Source of the DNA: Diphasiastrum complanatum
Taxonomy: Eukaryota > Streptophyta > Lycopodiopsida > Lycopodiales > Lycopodiaceae
Direction of reading: 5' to 3'
NCBI GenBank assembly: GCA_029204225.1
Contig: CM055101.1
Location: 36,695,648-36,759,647 of the forward strand
DNA: 64,000 bases
This document shows, in pieces, positions 56,392-64,000 of the stretch (the first letter of the stretch is position 1; every line of letters begins with the position of its first letter). Under the pieces are notes generated by a model. It was not told where the DNA came from. It was given only the letters and a program-made list of their open reading frames with translations, and did not search any database. The position numbers were made by a program, and so were the translations under genes.

Positions 56392-57800
56392 GATCCTATT
56401 GCATGCACAAAAAAGGGGTATTGTAGAGCCAAACCACCCAACCAAGTAGAAACCAAAAGTCAAATCCCAATCAGCTTCACACCCAAGCCACGGTGACTGA
56501 ATATAGGAGAGGAGAGGTTTAGCCTTGGTGAAGTAATTTGCTACCATGAAATTTGTCCTACAGTAAACCAATGCTAGTTCCCTGCTTTGCACTTTCTCTC
56601 TAAGGTAATGATACCTGATTTCGATATGTTTGCTTCGAGAATGAAATCTCGGATTGAGAGATAATGCTACTGTGCTTTGATTGTCACAATAGATTGCTGT
56701 TGGAAGTGGTTGTGCAAGCTTAATACCTACAAGTAGATGCCTTAGCCAGATCACCTCCTTGGTAGCATATGTGGCAGTTATATATTCATATTTTGTTGAT
56801 GATAATGCTACTGAGGTCTACTTTTGGTTGTTCCAAGAAATTGGGCCTTGATTGTATAAAAATACAAATCTAGAAGTCGATTTTCTGGTATCAATATCTC
56901 CTACCCAGTTTGCATTTTTGTAGCCTTCGAGAGTGTTGGCAGTTTGGCTACCTCCATTACAGATGCTGAGATTCTTGGTTTCTTGGACGTACTTCATGAC
57001 CTTTGTGAGTGCTTTCCAATGGGTTAGACCTAGATTAGATAGGCAGTGGCTGAGTGAATTGATCAAATATGCAAGGTTTGGCCGCGTGTAGATCATTGCG
57101 TACATTAGTGAGCCGATGATGGAGTGAAATGAATATTGCTTCATTTCCTCCTTTTCTGCCTCAATTTGAGGAGATTGTTCCTTTGATAGCTTTAGTTCAG
57201 GGTCGAGTGAAAAGTAGCTCGATTTGCAGATGGCCATTTCATCTTTGTTGACTGATGAAAATCAGTCTGTTGGGTCCAATTCAGAATATTTCGATTCCGA
57301 GACAATAGTGGGCTGGACCCATGTCAGTCCTTTTGTACTCCTGGGCCAATATGCATTTCGTATTTTTTTATCAAATTCAGATTGTTATTGAATAATAGAG
57401 TATCATCTACATAAAGAGTGATGATGATGAAGAAATCTTATACAGATGTGAAGTAGACATTTGAGTCTGCTGAGTTTGGAATAAAACCATTCTTGATTAG
57501 AAATGCATTGATTTTCTAGAAATTGGGCTCTGGGTGACTGTTTCAGCCCATAGAGAGCCTCATAGATTTTGCATACAAGGTGTTTCTTCTTACTCTTCAT
57601 TTCATATCCCTTTGGCTGCGACATATAGATTTCTTCTTCGATGGTCCCATTTAGGAAAGTAGTTTGGACATCCATCTAATGAACTTCGAGATCTGCTGTT
57701 GTTCACAGATTTCCTCACTGCGAACCTATGAACACAATTTGCTATTCCCTTTCTTAATTTCTTATCTCTGAAATTGGGTGTTTCTGCCCGTTCCATGCGG
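56365..57800 (-). pseudogene. Copia element C: RT and RNase H (minus)
   Basis: On minus from about 57680: DVQTTFLNGTIEEEIYMSQP, EALYGLKQSPRAQ, LYVDDTLLFNNN (intact YVDD, near 57410), then with frame changes SIIGSLMYAMIYTRPNLAY and VGDIDTRKSTSRFVF (57237-56818), and AIYCDNQSTVALSLNPRFHS, RSKHIEIRYHYLREKVQS and NYFTKAKPLL (56754-56460). A stop precedes the RT aspartate block (EVH*MDVQ). Confidence 0.8.
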
Positions 57801-58249
57801 TTGGCTCATTAGGCGTTATCTTTTTGGTTCAAAGCCAGATCAGACAAAAGTTTATTATTCATTGTAGTATGTTTTCCAGCCTGTCAGTGGGATGCTCAGG
57901 TCATCGTTCATTCCAATACATACACACAATTACACATGCAACTGAAAATCATTCATCTATTGATCTGCAGTATTAAGGGCTTTTGATTTGAAATTTATGA
58001 GATACCATTTAGGGATGTAGATCTATATCTCATAACCTCTCCAAATATCCTAAACAAGTTTAAACAATGGTTTCAACTGTTAGCTTTACTAATAATGTAA
58101 ATACTAACCACTGGTCTATAGATCATTCTCGCACAAGAATTTCTCTTTGAAATCACTGATGTCCCATACCAACAATTTTCTCTCCAAGAATGTTCTTTGC
58201 TTTTAGATCTGATCATCAGAAAATCAAAAAGATTATCTGACCAGCCAAA
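57801..58249. other. Spacer between copia C and copia B; nothing recognised
   Basis: AT-rich, no ORF with a domain. The minus-strand RNase H of copia B is cut off at its left end here. Confidence 0.4.
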
Positions 58250-58644
58250 TGTAGCTTGATGTGAATTTTCTGGTATCCACGTCTCCTGCCCAGTCTGAAT
58301 CTGAATAAGTGGTCAATGTGAGTGCGGCTTCTGTATTGCCATTATAACTCAAAGTATAATGCTTTGTAGCTTGAATGTACCTCAATACTCTTTGCAGAGC
58401 TTTCTAGTGTTGTAGGCCTGGATTGGACATGTACTAAAATAGTGTGCTTACTGCATATGCTAGATAAGGTCGTGTGCAGATCATAGAATACATAATAGAT
58501 CCTATGACAGACTGATAAGGATACCTGCACATTTCTTGTTGATCTGCTTGAGTTCTGGGACAGATGTCTCTGGAAAGATTAGCTCCTGGATCCATAGGTG
58601 TGTCTATGGGCTTGCAGTCCTCCATGCCATGTCTACGAAGTACA
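58250..58644 (-). pseudogene. Copia element B, RNase H part (left of insertion)
   Basis: Minus strand: HGMEDCKPIDTPMDPGANL (near 58630), QSVIGSIMYSMICTRPYLAY, then with a frame change QRVLRYIQATKH and SDWAGDVDTRK near 58300. It continues the frame that ends at 63063 on the other side of element D2: ESYLTNVL | RRHGMEDCKP. Confidence 0.8.
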
Positions 58645-59298
58645 TGTGAGAGATTTCAACTAGTTTAGTCTAGTTTAGTCATATTTTGGTAAATTGTCAA
58701 TAAGAGACCAAAACTCATTTTAGAATTAGAGATAAACTTTTTGAAGTTATATTAGTTTAAAATATACTCAATAAACACTCTTTGAAATTCTGGGAAAGTT
58801 GGGAGTCGAGTTTGAGAGAGATTCAAATTTGAACTTTGGGTACATTGAATCTAGACCCAAAATTAGTAGGGTTTACATTTTGGAGGGAAAGCCAAGTGGC
58901 CAAATAGGGTTTGAAAACTCTATAAAAGGATGTAAGTCGTGGAGAGACACATCTTCTCTCTTCTCTCTCTCATTTCATCATTATACATGGTCCTCTTTGG
59001 GTTCTACTACTCATTGGTGCACTATCTTGGTGTTATCTTGCAATCTTTTGTGTAAAATGCTCATTTATTGTTATTTTCGGTTTCACACGTGTGAAATACA
59101 GTAGGGTACTGTAATTGTACAGAAAGCAAACATATTTTATGTTTTGTATCATGTTTGATCAATATCTCTTAGAGTTTGCATCTCATTTTGTATGTAGATG
59201 CTGATTTTTTTACATTGGCAGGATTGTTGGTTTGCTCCTTATTGTAACCAAAGAACAGGGACATGGATTGGATCTTGAATGATCTAAAATCCTTCACA
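58645..59298 (+). repeat. 5' LTR of element D2
   Basis: It starts TGTGAGAGATTT and ends CTTCACA. TATAAAAGG lies at 58921. The 16-bp perfect palindrome TTTCACACGTGTGAAA is at 59081-59096. A 10-bp TAGTTTAGTC duplication near the left end is absent from the 3' LTR. Confidence 0.93.
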
Positions 59299-59310
59299 TG
59301 GTATCAGAGC
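59299..59310 (+). other. Primer-binding site of D2
   Basis: TGGTATCAGAGC abuts the LTR, matching the initiator Met-tRNA 3' end. Confidence 0.9.
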
Positions 59311-59900
59311 TCTTGTGTTTCAGGTTATGAAAGGATCAGCCATCTTTAGCAAGGATTTGAAGGAGTTACCAATGCTAGAGCATGCTAGATTGATCTCTAC
59401 TAAAAAATCAGCATTTTTGCATGTGTAGAATTGATCTTTTGTAGGTCAAAACTCAATATAGGGTTAGACACTTGATCAATTCTGATTGCACACTTGGTTT
59501 ACTGGAATTAGATGATTTTTAATGCATTAGGAAGGTCTCATTGGACTCTACAAGAAGATATACCAAGTTTCTCGAAATTGCATGTAGAATTTAAGATATT
59601 TAATTTTTCTGTGATTTTGTCAAAACCCTAATTTTGATTGGATCTCTAGTTTGTGAGGTTACTGAACTTCATTTGAGTGTGTTTCAATCTTATTAAGTGG
59701 CAAGAATCATTAGATTGAGGATAGATCATAGGTTGATCAAGATTTCACTATTCTGTGTGTTGATTTTCTAGTTAGAAGTGCTAGAAGAGATTTGAGAGGT
59801 TCCATATCTTTGTGATTTCTTCTTGGGTTAATTTGTTGACATTCAAGAGAGTGCTTTGTGCATTGTAACAGGTTGAAAGAGAAGATCAGGTCACTTCAAC

Positions 59901-61004
59901 ATGGCTACAAGTGGTGGATTTATGTTGGAGAGCAATGATAGGCTTACCTCAATCAACTATTCTACTTGGAAGGTGAGGATGGAGTCCTTATTGGAGATGA
60001 ATGAGTTGATGGAGATTTTTGCAAGTGTGGAGGAGAGGCCTCAAGCACCTCAAGATCAAATGAGGTATGACAAGAGAGCAAAGAAAGCTCTACATATGAT
60101 TAAGATGAATGTTACCAATGAACTTCTCAAGGAAGTTGGTAAGTGCACATCATCTTTGGAGGCTTGGGAAGCTTTGAAGAAGCTTTATGAATCCAAGTCT
60201 ACATCAAGAGTGCTTACTCTTAGGAAGCAAATCTTTCAAAGTTTGCAAAAGAAGGAAGAGAGTACTCATGCTTTTGTTTTGAGGGTTAAAGCATTCAATG
60301 ATGAGTTAGCATGTATTGATGAAAGCATTAAGGAGGTAGAACTTGTTCAAGTTATACTTAATGGCTTGTTGGATGATCATGCTAATCTTGTTCAAAGTTT
60401 TGCTATTCAAAAGACTTTGCCAAGTATTGTGGATTTGCAAGAGATCTTGGTAAATGAGGAGTATAGGCTTCAATCAAGAGGAGGTGGATCTACATCGACA
60501 TCTCATTATGAAGAGGATGCTATGTCCATCAAAGGCAAGTTCAAGGGCAAAGGCAAAGGCAAGTGGTCTAAAGGGCAAGATCAAGGCGATACTTCCTCTT
60601 TTGGAAAAAAGAAAGATAAGTCTAAGTTGAAATGCTTTTATTGTGGAATCAAAGGGCATTTTTCAAATGAATGTTTGAAGAACCAAAGAGATGAAGGTAG
60701 CAAGCAAGTCAACTTTACTACTAATGATGAGGATCTAGGTGGTGGTGATTCTCTTTTGATGTGTTCTTCAAGTCCAATATCAAGTGAAGGTGACAAAGAT
60801 TCATGGTGGATTGATAGTGGAGCTAGTTCACATATGACTAGTCACAAGGAGTTCTTTACTTATTTGGTCACTTATGATGGAGCCAAGAAAGCAATTCACA
60901 TGGCCAATGGTGGTGAGTGTGTGATTGAAGGTATTGGTTCAATTCCTATTTGTCTCTCTACTAATAGGAAAGCAAGACTTGATGGTGTTCTTTACATTCC
61001 TTAA
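59901..61004 (+). CDS. D2 gag-protease
   Basis: 367 codons from ATG 59901. Residues 1-45 hold the copia gag start (LTSINYSTWKVRMESLLEMN). The UBN2-type core follows (SKSTSRVLTLRKQIFQSLQ, LVQVILNGLLDDHANLVQSF), then a Lys/Gly-rich linker, an intact zinc knuckle CFYCGIKGHFSNEC near residue 250, and a protease with intact WWIDSGASSHM near 300. A TAA at 61002-61004 interrupts the usual VLYIP(x)LSKNLLSVG. The frame then goes on to 61364 with one more stop. Gag is otherwise open and may make particles. Confidence 0.88.
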   Translation: MATSGGFMLESNDRLTSINYSTWKVRMESLLEMNELMEIFASVEERPQAPQDQMRYDKRAKKALHMIKMNVTNELLKEVGKCTSSLEAWEALKKLYESKSTSRVLTLRKQIFQSLQKKEESTHAFVLRVKAFNDELACIDESIKEVELVQVILNGLLDDHANLVQSFAIQKTLPSIVDLQEILVNEEYRLQSRGGGSTSTSHYEEDAMSIKGKFKGKGKGKWSKGQDQGDTSSFGKKKDKSKLKCFYCGIKGHFSNECLKNQRDEGSKQVNFTTNDEDLGGGDSLLMCSSSPISSEGDKDSWWIDSGASSHMTSHKEFFTYLVTYDGAKKAIHMANGGECVIEGIGSIPICLSTNRKARLDGVLYIP

Positions 61005-61364
61005 CTTTCAAAGAATTTGCTAAGTGTTGGTCAAATGATAGAGAAAGGATACATGGTAAAGTTTGGTGGTGATGCTTGCTTCATTACAAAGGAATAAATC
61101 TTGGTTGCTAGGGGCAATAAACAGGGTAGACTTTTCAAGTTTGATGTTTTTGTTATGGCTCACAAAAAGGATGGAATGGAAAAGAAGATTGGTCTCAACT
61201 TTCCAAAGCTACCTTTTAGCATCAATAAGATTGGTGGATCTTATGCAAAGTCTAAAAAGCTTCCTTATGCTAGATTGATATCTTTGATGATCAAGAGAAA
61301 GGTAAGCAAGTGGAAGCGACTCACTTTGCTTTACTCACATGTTTTGGAGAATTTTCTTGTGTAG
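61005..61364 (+). pseudogene. D2 frame continuing past the gag-protease stop
   Basis: The same frame reads LSKNLLSVGQMIEKG, a second stop near 61096, then ILVARGNKQGRLFKFDVFV, the beginning of a copia GAG-pre-integrase segment. After this comes unfamiliar Lys-rich text (MEKKIGLNFPKLPF, GGSYAKSKKLPYARL) rather than LWHxRLGH and the zinc domain. Near 61270 the sense seems to slip into the frame of the next ORF. Confidence 0.65.
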
Positions 61365-62410
61365 ATGATGCTATGCAAGTGGATATTGGTTCTCATGGTT
61401 TTCATACTGGCAAAGCAAGTAATGGATCTGAAAAAAAAAGTTTGTTCAATGACTTTGATGGTCAAGAGGAAGACCAAGAGGTTGGTCTCAAAGGGCTTCA
61501 ACAATACAAAAGGAGAGGTGGCAATTTGGAGCTAGTCAAGAGCATCAAAGGAAGGGTATTTGGCAAAGATGTTTTGGATCTATTTTTGCAGCTTAATGAA
61601 GACTCAAGTAAGGTCAAAGGAGCATCAAGGAAGTGCTTTTCAAGTTTATTTTACTTGTTCTATCTCATGTTTGAGCTATTTCATGTGGATGTGTGCAAAT
61701 TTTCAAGATATGGACAAACTAGCTACATTGTCTTGCAATATCTTATTGTTGGAGTTGTACTAGCATTCTTGGCTGGTTTTGCTGATGGAAATGAAGTTAT
61801 TGGAGTTTCATTATGTCACTCATCCATGGCTAAGTTCTCAAGTGTTGAGCTACTTGGTGCCAATACTTGGAGATTGTCAATTTTTGGTGAATTCATGGTC
61901 ATTTTCTTGTGTCAAGTAGATCTTGAAGATGGACTAGTGCAAACTACTTGGTTTATGGAGTCATGTGGTGCTGCATTTGCATCATTTATGTACTCACCTA
62001 CTCATGGATTTCCAAGGTTTGATGGTTTCTTGTGGCAAGATGGAGATGGAGGCTCATTCATGGAGTTTTATGGTGGAGACATATCAAGAAAGGACAAAGT
62101 TGGAGGAGACAAGCAAACAAATGGTCATCACTCACATTTATTGTTTGATTGCTGTAATTTTCCAGAGAGTTCAAAGTTTGAAGCATGGAGGAATCATTTC
62201 ATTCACATTCTATTTGGTTTTTCACATTCTAGTTATATCTTGATGTGTAAAATTGATGTAAGAAATAGTGAAGCATCCAATTTGGACACTATTCTCTATA
62301 TCAATTATGAGAGATACTTTAGAACCTTAGAAAAGAGATCTATACTTAGGATGGATCATTCTAAAGTTGGATCAAAGTTCTATTGTCAAAACTATGCCAA
62401 AACTAGTTGA
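61274..62410 (+). CDS. D2 long ORF of unknown function (in place of pol)
   Basis: The frame is open from 61274 to 62410, right up to the purine tract (about 378 codons; first ATG at 61373). It begins IDIFDDQEKGKQVEATHFAL, as if continuing the gag-protease polyprotein after a frameshift near 61270. A hydrophobic stretch lies at 61724-61780 (SYIVLQYLIVGVVLAFLAG), with a weaker one before it (SSLFYLFYLMFELF). The rest is mixed, with Asp/Gly-rich text (FLWQDGDGGSFMEFYGGD) and a Cys/His-containing tail. No integrase, RT, RNase H or env family is recognised. It may be captured host sequence, an accessory protein, or a membrane-associated ORF. Confidence 0.5.
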   Translation: MDIFDDQEKGKQVEATHFALLTCFGEFSCVDDAMQVDIGSHGFHTGKASNGSEKKSLFNDFDGQEEDQEVGLKGLQQYKRRGGNLELVKSIKGRVFGKDVLDLFLQLNEDSSKVKGASRKCFSSLFYLFYLMFELFHVDVCKFSRYGQTSYIVLQYLIVGVVLAFLAGFADGNEVIGVSLCHSSMAKFSSVELLGANTWRLSIFGEFMVIFLCQVDLEDGLVQTTWFMESCGAAFASFMYSPTHGFPRFDGFLWQDGDGGSFMEFYGGDISRKDKVGGDKQTNGHHSHLLFDCCNFPESSKFEAWRNHFIHILFGFSHSSYILMCKIDVRNSEASNLDTILYINYERYFRTLEKRSILRMDHSKVGSKFYCQNYAKTS

Positions 62411-62418
62411 AGAGGGAG
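62409..62418 (+). other. Polypurine tract of D2
   Basis: GAAGAGGGAG directly abuts the 3' LTR start TGTGAGAG. Confidence 0.85.
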
Positions 62419-63062
62419 TGTGAGAGATTTGAACTAGTTTAGTCATATTTTGGTAAATTGTCAATAAGAGGCCAAAACTCATTTTAGACTTAGAGATAAA
62501 CTTTTTGAAGTTATATTAGTTTAAAATATACTCAATAAACATTTTTTGAAAGTCTGGGAAAGTTGGTAGTCGAGTTTGAGAGAGATTCAAATTTGAACTT
62601 TGGGTACATTGAATCTAGACCCAAAATTAGTAGGGTTTACATTTTGGAGGGAAAGCCAAGTGGCCAAATAGGGTTTGAAAACTCTATAAAAGGATGTAAG
62701 TCGTGGAGAGACACATCTTCTCTCTTCTCTCTCTCATTTCATCATTATACATGGTCCTCTTTGGGTTCTACTACTCATTGGTGCACTATCTTGGTGTTAT
62801 CTTGCAATCTTGTGTGTAAAATGCTCATTTATTGCTATTTTCGGTTTCACACGTGTGAAATACAGTAGGGTACTGTAATTGTACAGAAAGCAAACATATT
62901 TTATGTTTTGTATCATGTTTGATCAATATCTCTTAGAGTTTGCATCTCATTTTGTATGTAGATGCTGATTTTTTTACATTGGCAGGATTGTTGGTTTGCT
63001 CCTTATTGTAACCAAAGAACAGGGACATGGATTGGATCTTGAATGATCTAAAATCCTTCACA
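62419..63062 (+). repeat. 3' LTR of element D2
   Basis: Begins TGTGAGAGATTT, ends CTTCACA, with TATAAAAGG at 62685 and the palindrome TTTCACACGTGTGAAA near 62845, as in the 5' LTR. Confidence 0.93.
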
Positions 63063-63560
63063 GTACATTGGTCAAGTAGGATTCTTGGCTTATAGCTATC
63101 CTTCTGCCTGCGCAATCTCTGCTAATCTCCATACCAAGAAGGTAATGGACTGGGCCTGAATCAGTCATCCCAAGCTCTGATGAAAGTAGAGATTGGTTTT
63201 TCAGTAATAACTGATTTGAATTACTGATAATTAAAGAATCATCAATGTATATTGCAATTATGACATAGCTTGACCCTTTACGCCTGAGATATACATTGCA
63301 ATCTGCGGAGCAAGAAGTAAAATTGTGCTGCAACAAGAAGTGATTAATTCTATCATACCAGGCCCTGAGAGCTTGCTTAAGACCATATAAAGCCTTATGC
63401 ACCATGCGAGAGTACCTAGAAGGAAGGAGATACCATCTTTGGTGATTTGTGCTTTCATGCAAGAGTACCTAGAAAGAAGGAGATACCATCTCTGGTGTAT
63501 AGTCCTATGTGGAATTAGGATCGTAAGGATGATCCATATGGAAATTCTAGAGTACCTTAG
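63063..63560 (-). pseudogene. Copia element B, RT part (right of insertion)
   Basis: Minus strand from about 63420: MVHKALYGLKQALRAWYDRI, CNVYLRRKGSSYVIIAIYID (the YxDD box reads YIDD), YLLGMEISRD and ISQESYLTNVL, continuing at 58644 leftward. A 44-bp direct duplication near 63410-63500 (GAGTACCTAGAA...GAGATACCATCT) disturbs the upstream part. The element is cut off beyond about 63560. Confidence 0.8.
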
Positions 63561-63739
63561 GATTTGGTAGTTGGGCTTTTTTTTTTTAAACACTCTGGAT
63601 TTAAAATATATCAAGGTATATTAATCAAAGTATAGCGATTTTTATATATCCAAATGGCACAATAATCAAGGTAGTGGTATTGCAAAAGGACTTAGCTGAT
63701 AGCTATGGCAATTGGCTAGTGCAAAAGTCTAGTTAAATA
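63561..63739. other. No recognisable gene
   Basis: Short AT-rich stretch; nothing seen. Confidence 0.4.
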
Positions 63740-64000
63740 TAGATTTGACTTCCAAGTTGACTCGGCTCGGTTGATATGTCAATGCAATGACTCGATTGAG
63801 ATTTGAAAAATGGGTTTGGTCGAGATGACACTGCAAAGACTCGGCTGAGATCTAAGTTATGAGATACTCGATCGAGAAAGGACTGAAAATTTGTCGAGAT
63901 TGAACTAAAAAATTTGGTCGAGAATGGACTGAAAAATTCGGTCGAGATTTGAGTGAAATATTTGGTTGAGATCTTAACGAGAGGCTCGGTCGAGATCTTA
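63740..64000 (-). repeat. CTCGAYCGAG-motif region at the window edge
   Basis: GGTCGAG/GGTTGAG words recur at 63916, 63940, 63964 and 63988, an exact 24-bp spacing, with looser copies upstream (CTCGATCGAG near 63869). This is the motif of the 44560 and 45416 arrays on the opposite strand, so it is probably the edge of another gypsy copy. Confidence 0.7.

Larger units (their letters stand above)
58645..63062 (+). mobile_element. Near-intact non-autonomous copia-like element D2
   Basis: 5' LTR 58645-59298 (654 bp), PBS 59299-59310, gag-protease from 59901, a long unknown coding region to 62410, purine tract 62409-62418, 3' LTR 62419-63062 (644 bp). A perfect 5-bp target-site duplication GTACA (58640-58644 and 63063-63067) marks clean insertion into an older minus-strand copia. 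By eye the LTRs differ at about nine bases plus one 10-bp duplication, so the insertion is young. Integrase, RT and RNase H are absent, so mobility would need enzymes from another copia. Confidence 0.9.

Noticed and set aside
61965-62243. 92-codon ORF in another frame within D2
   Set aside because: Shadow of the longer 61274-62410 frame.

Overview
The window looks like nuclear DNA of a vascular plant. It is AT-rich, intron-bearing genes are sparse, and most of the sequence is nested, decayed LTR retrotransposons. Ty1/copia elements with primer-binding sites resembling the initiator Met-tRNA 3' end (TGGTATCAGAGC and variants) dominate, with one large Ty3/gypsy element. The species cannot be told from the sequence alone.

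Host genes: two are clear. An F-box/kelch-repeat gene lies on the minus strand (5696-8846, two coding exons with exact GT/AG junctions and a 1.96-kb intron). A nodulin-related-protein (NRP)-like stress gene lies on the minus strand (35509-36483), with a TATA-like tract and an ACGTGGC element upstream. A third coding locus at 29772-30743 is unusual. It encodes a small HUH-type (Rep-like) endonuclease with an HxH pair, a YxxK motif and an N-terminal RGRP, then one in-frame stop and 109 more open codons, and an inverted repeat downstream. It may belong to a rolling-circle (Replitron-like or other Rep-bearing) transposon.

Layout: 0.4-4.2 kb, head-to-head copia relics; 5.7-10.4 kb, the F-box gene and its upstream region with a perfect G-box; 10.6-16.4 kb, tandem repeats, TG microsatellites, a tRNA-derived SINE-like insertion with a 17-bp target-site duplication, GC-rich hairpins and gag scraps; 16.5-22.1 kb, a non-autonomous copia-like element with a small LTR element nested in gag; 22.7-28.3 kb, an old copia element interrupted by part of another copia; 29.4-30.9 kb, CT microsatellites and the HUH locus; 31.2-34.7 kb, divergent copia gag relics; 35.5-36.7 kb, the NRP gene; 38.3-38.6 kb, ACATGCA-rich repeats; 39.5-49.7 kb, a decayed Ty3/gypsy element with a large extra 3' coding region and two 25-bp tandem arrays; 50.6-58.6 kb, several copia fragments, a long inverted repeat and a 140-bp GA tract; 58.6-63.1 kb, an almost intact young element (654/644-bp LTRs, perfect GTACA target-site duplication) inserted into an older minus-strand copia; 63.7-64.0 kb, the CTCGAYCGAG motif again.

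The strongest leads are the HUH locus and the young 58645-63062 element. In the latter, gag-protease is followed not by integrase/RT/RNase H but by a long open region of unknown function that reaches the polypurine tract. All identities come from reading motifs by eye; no database search was run.
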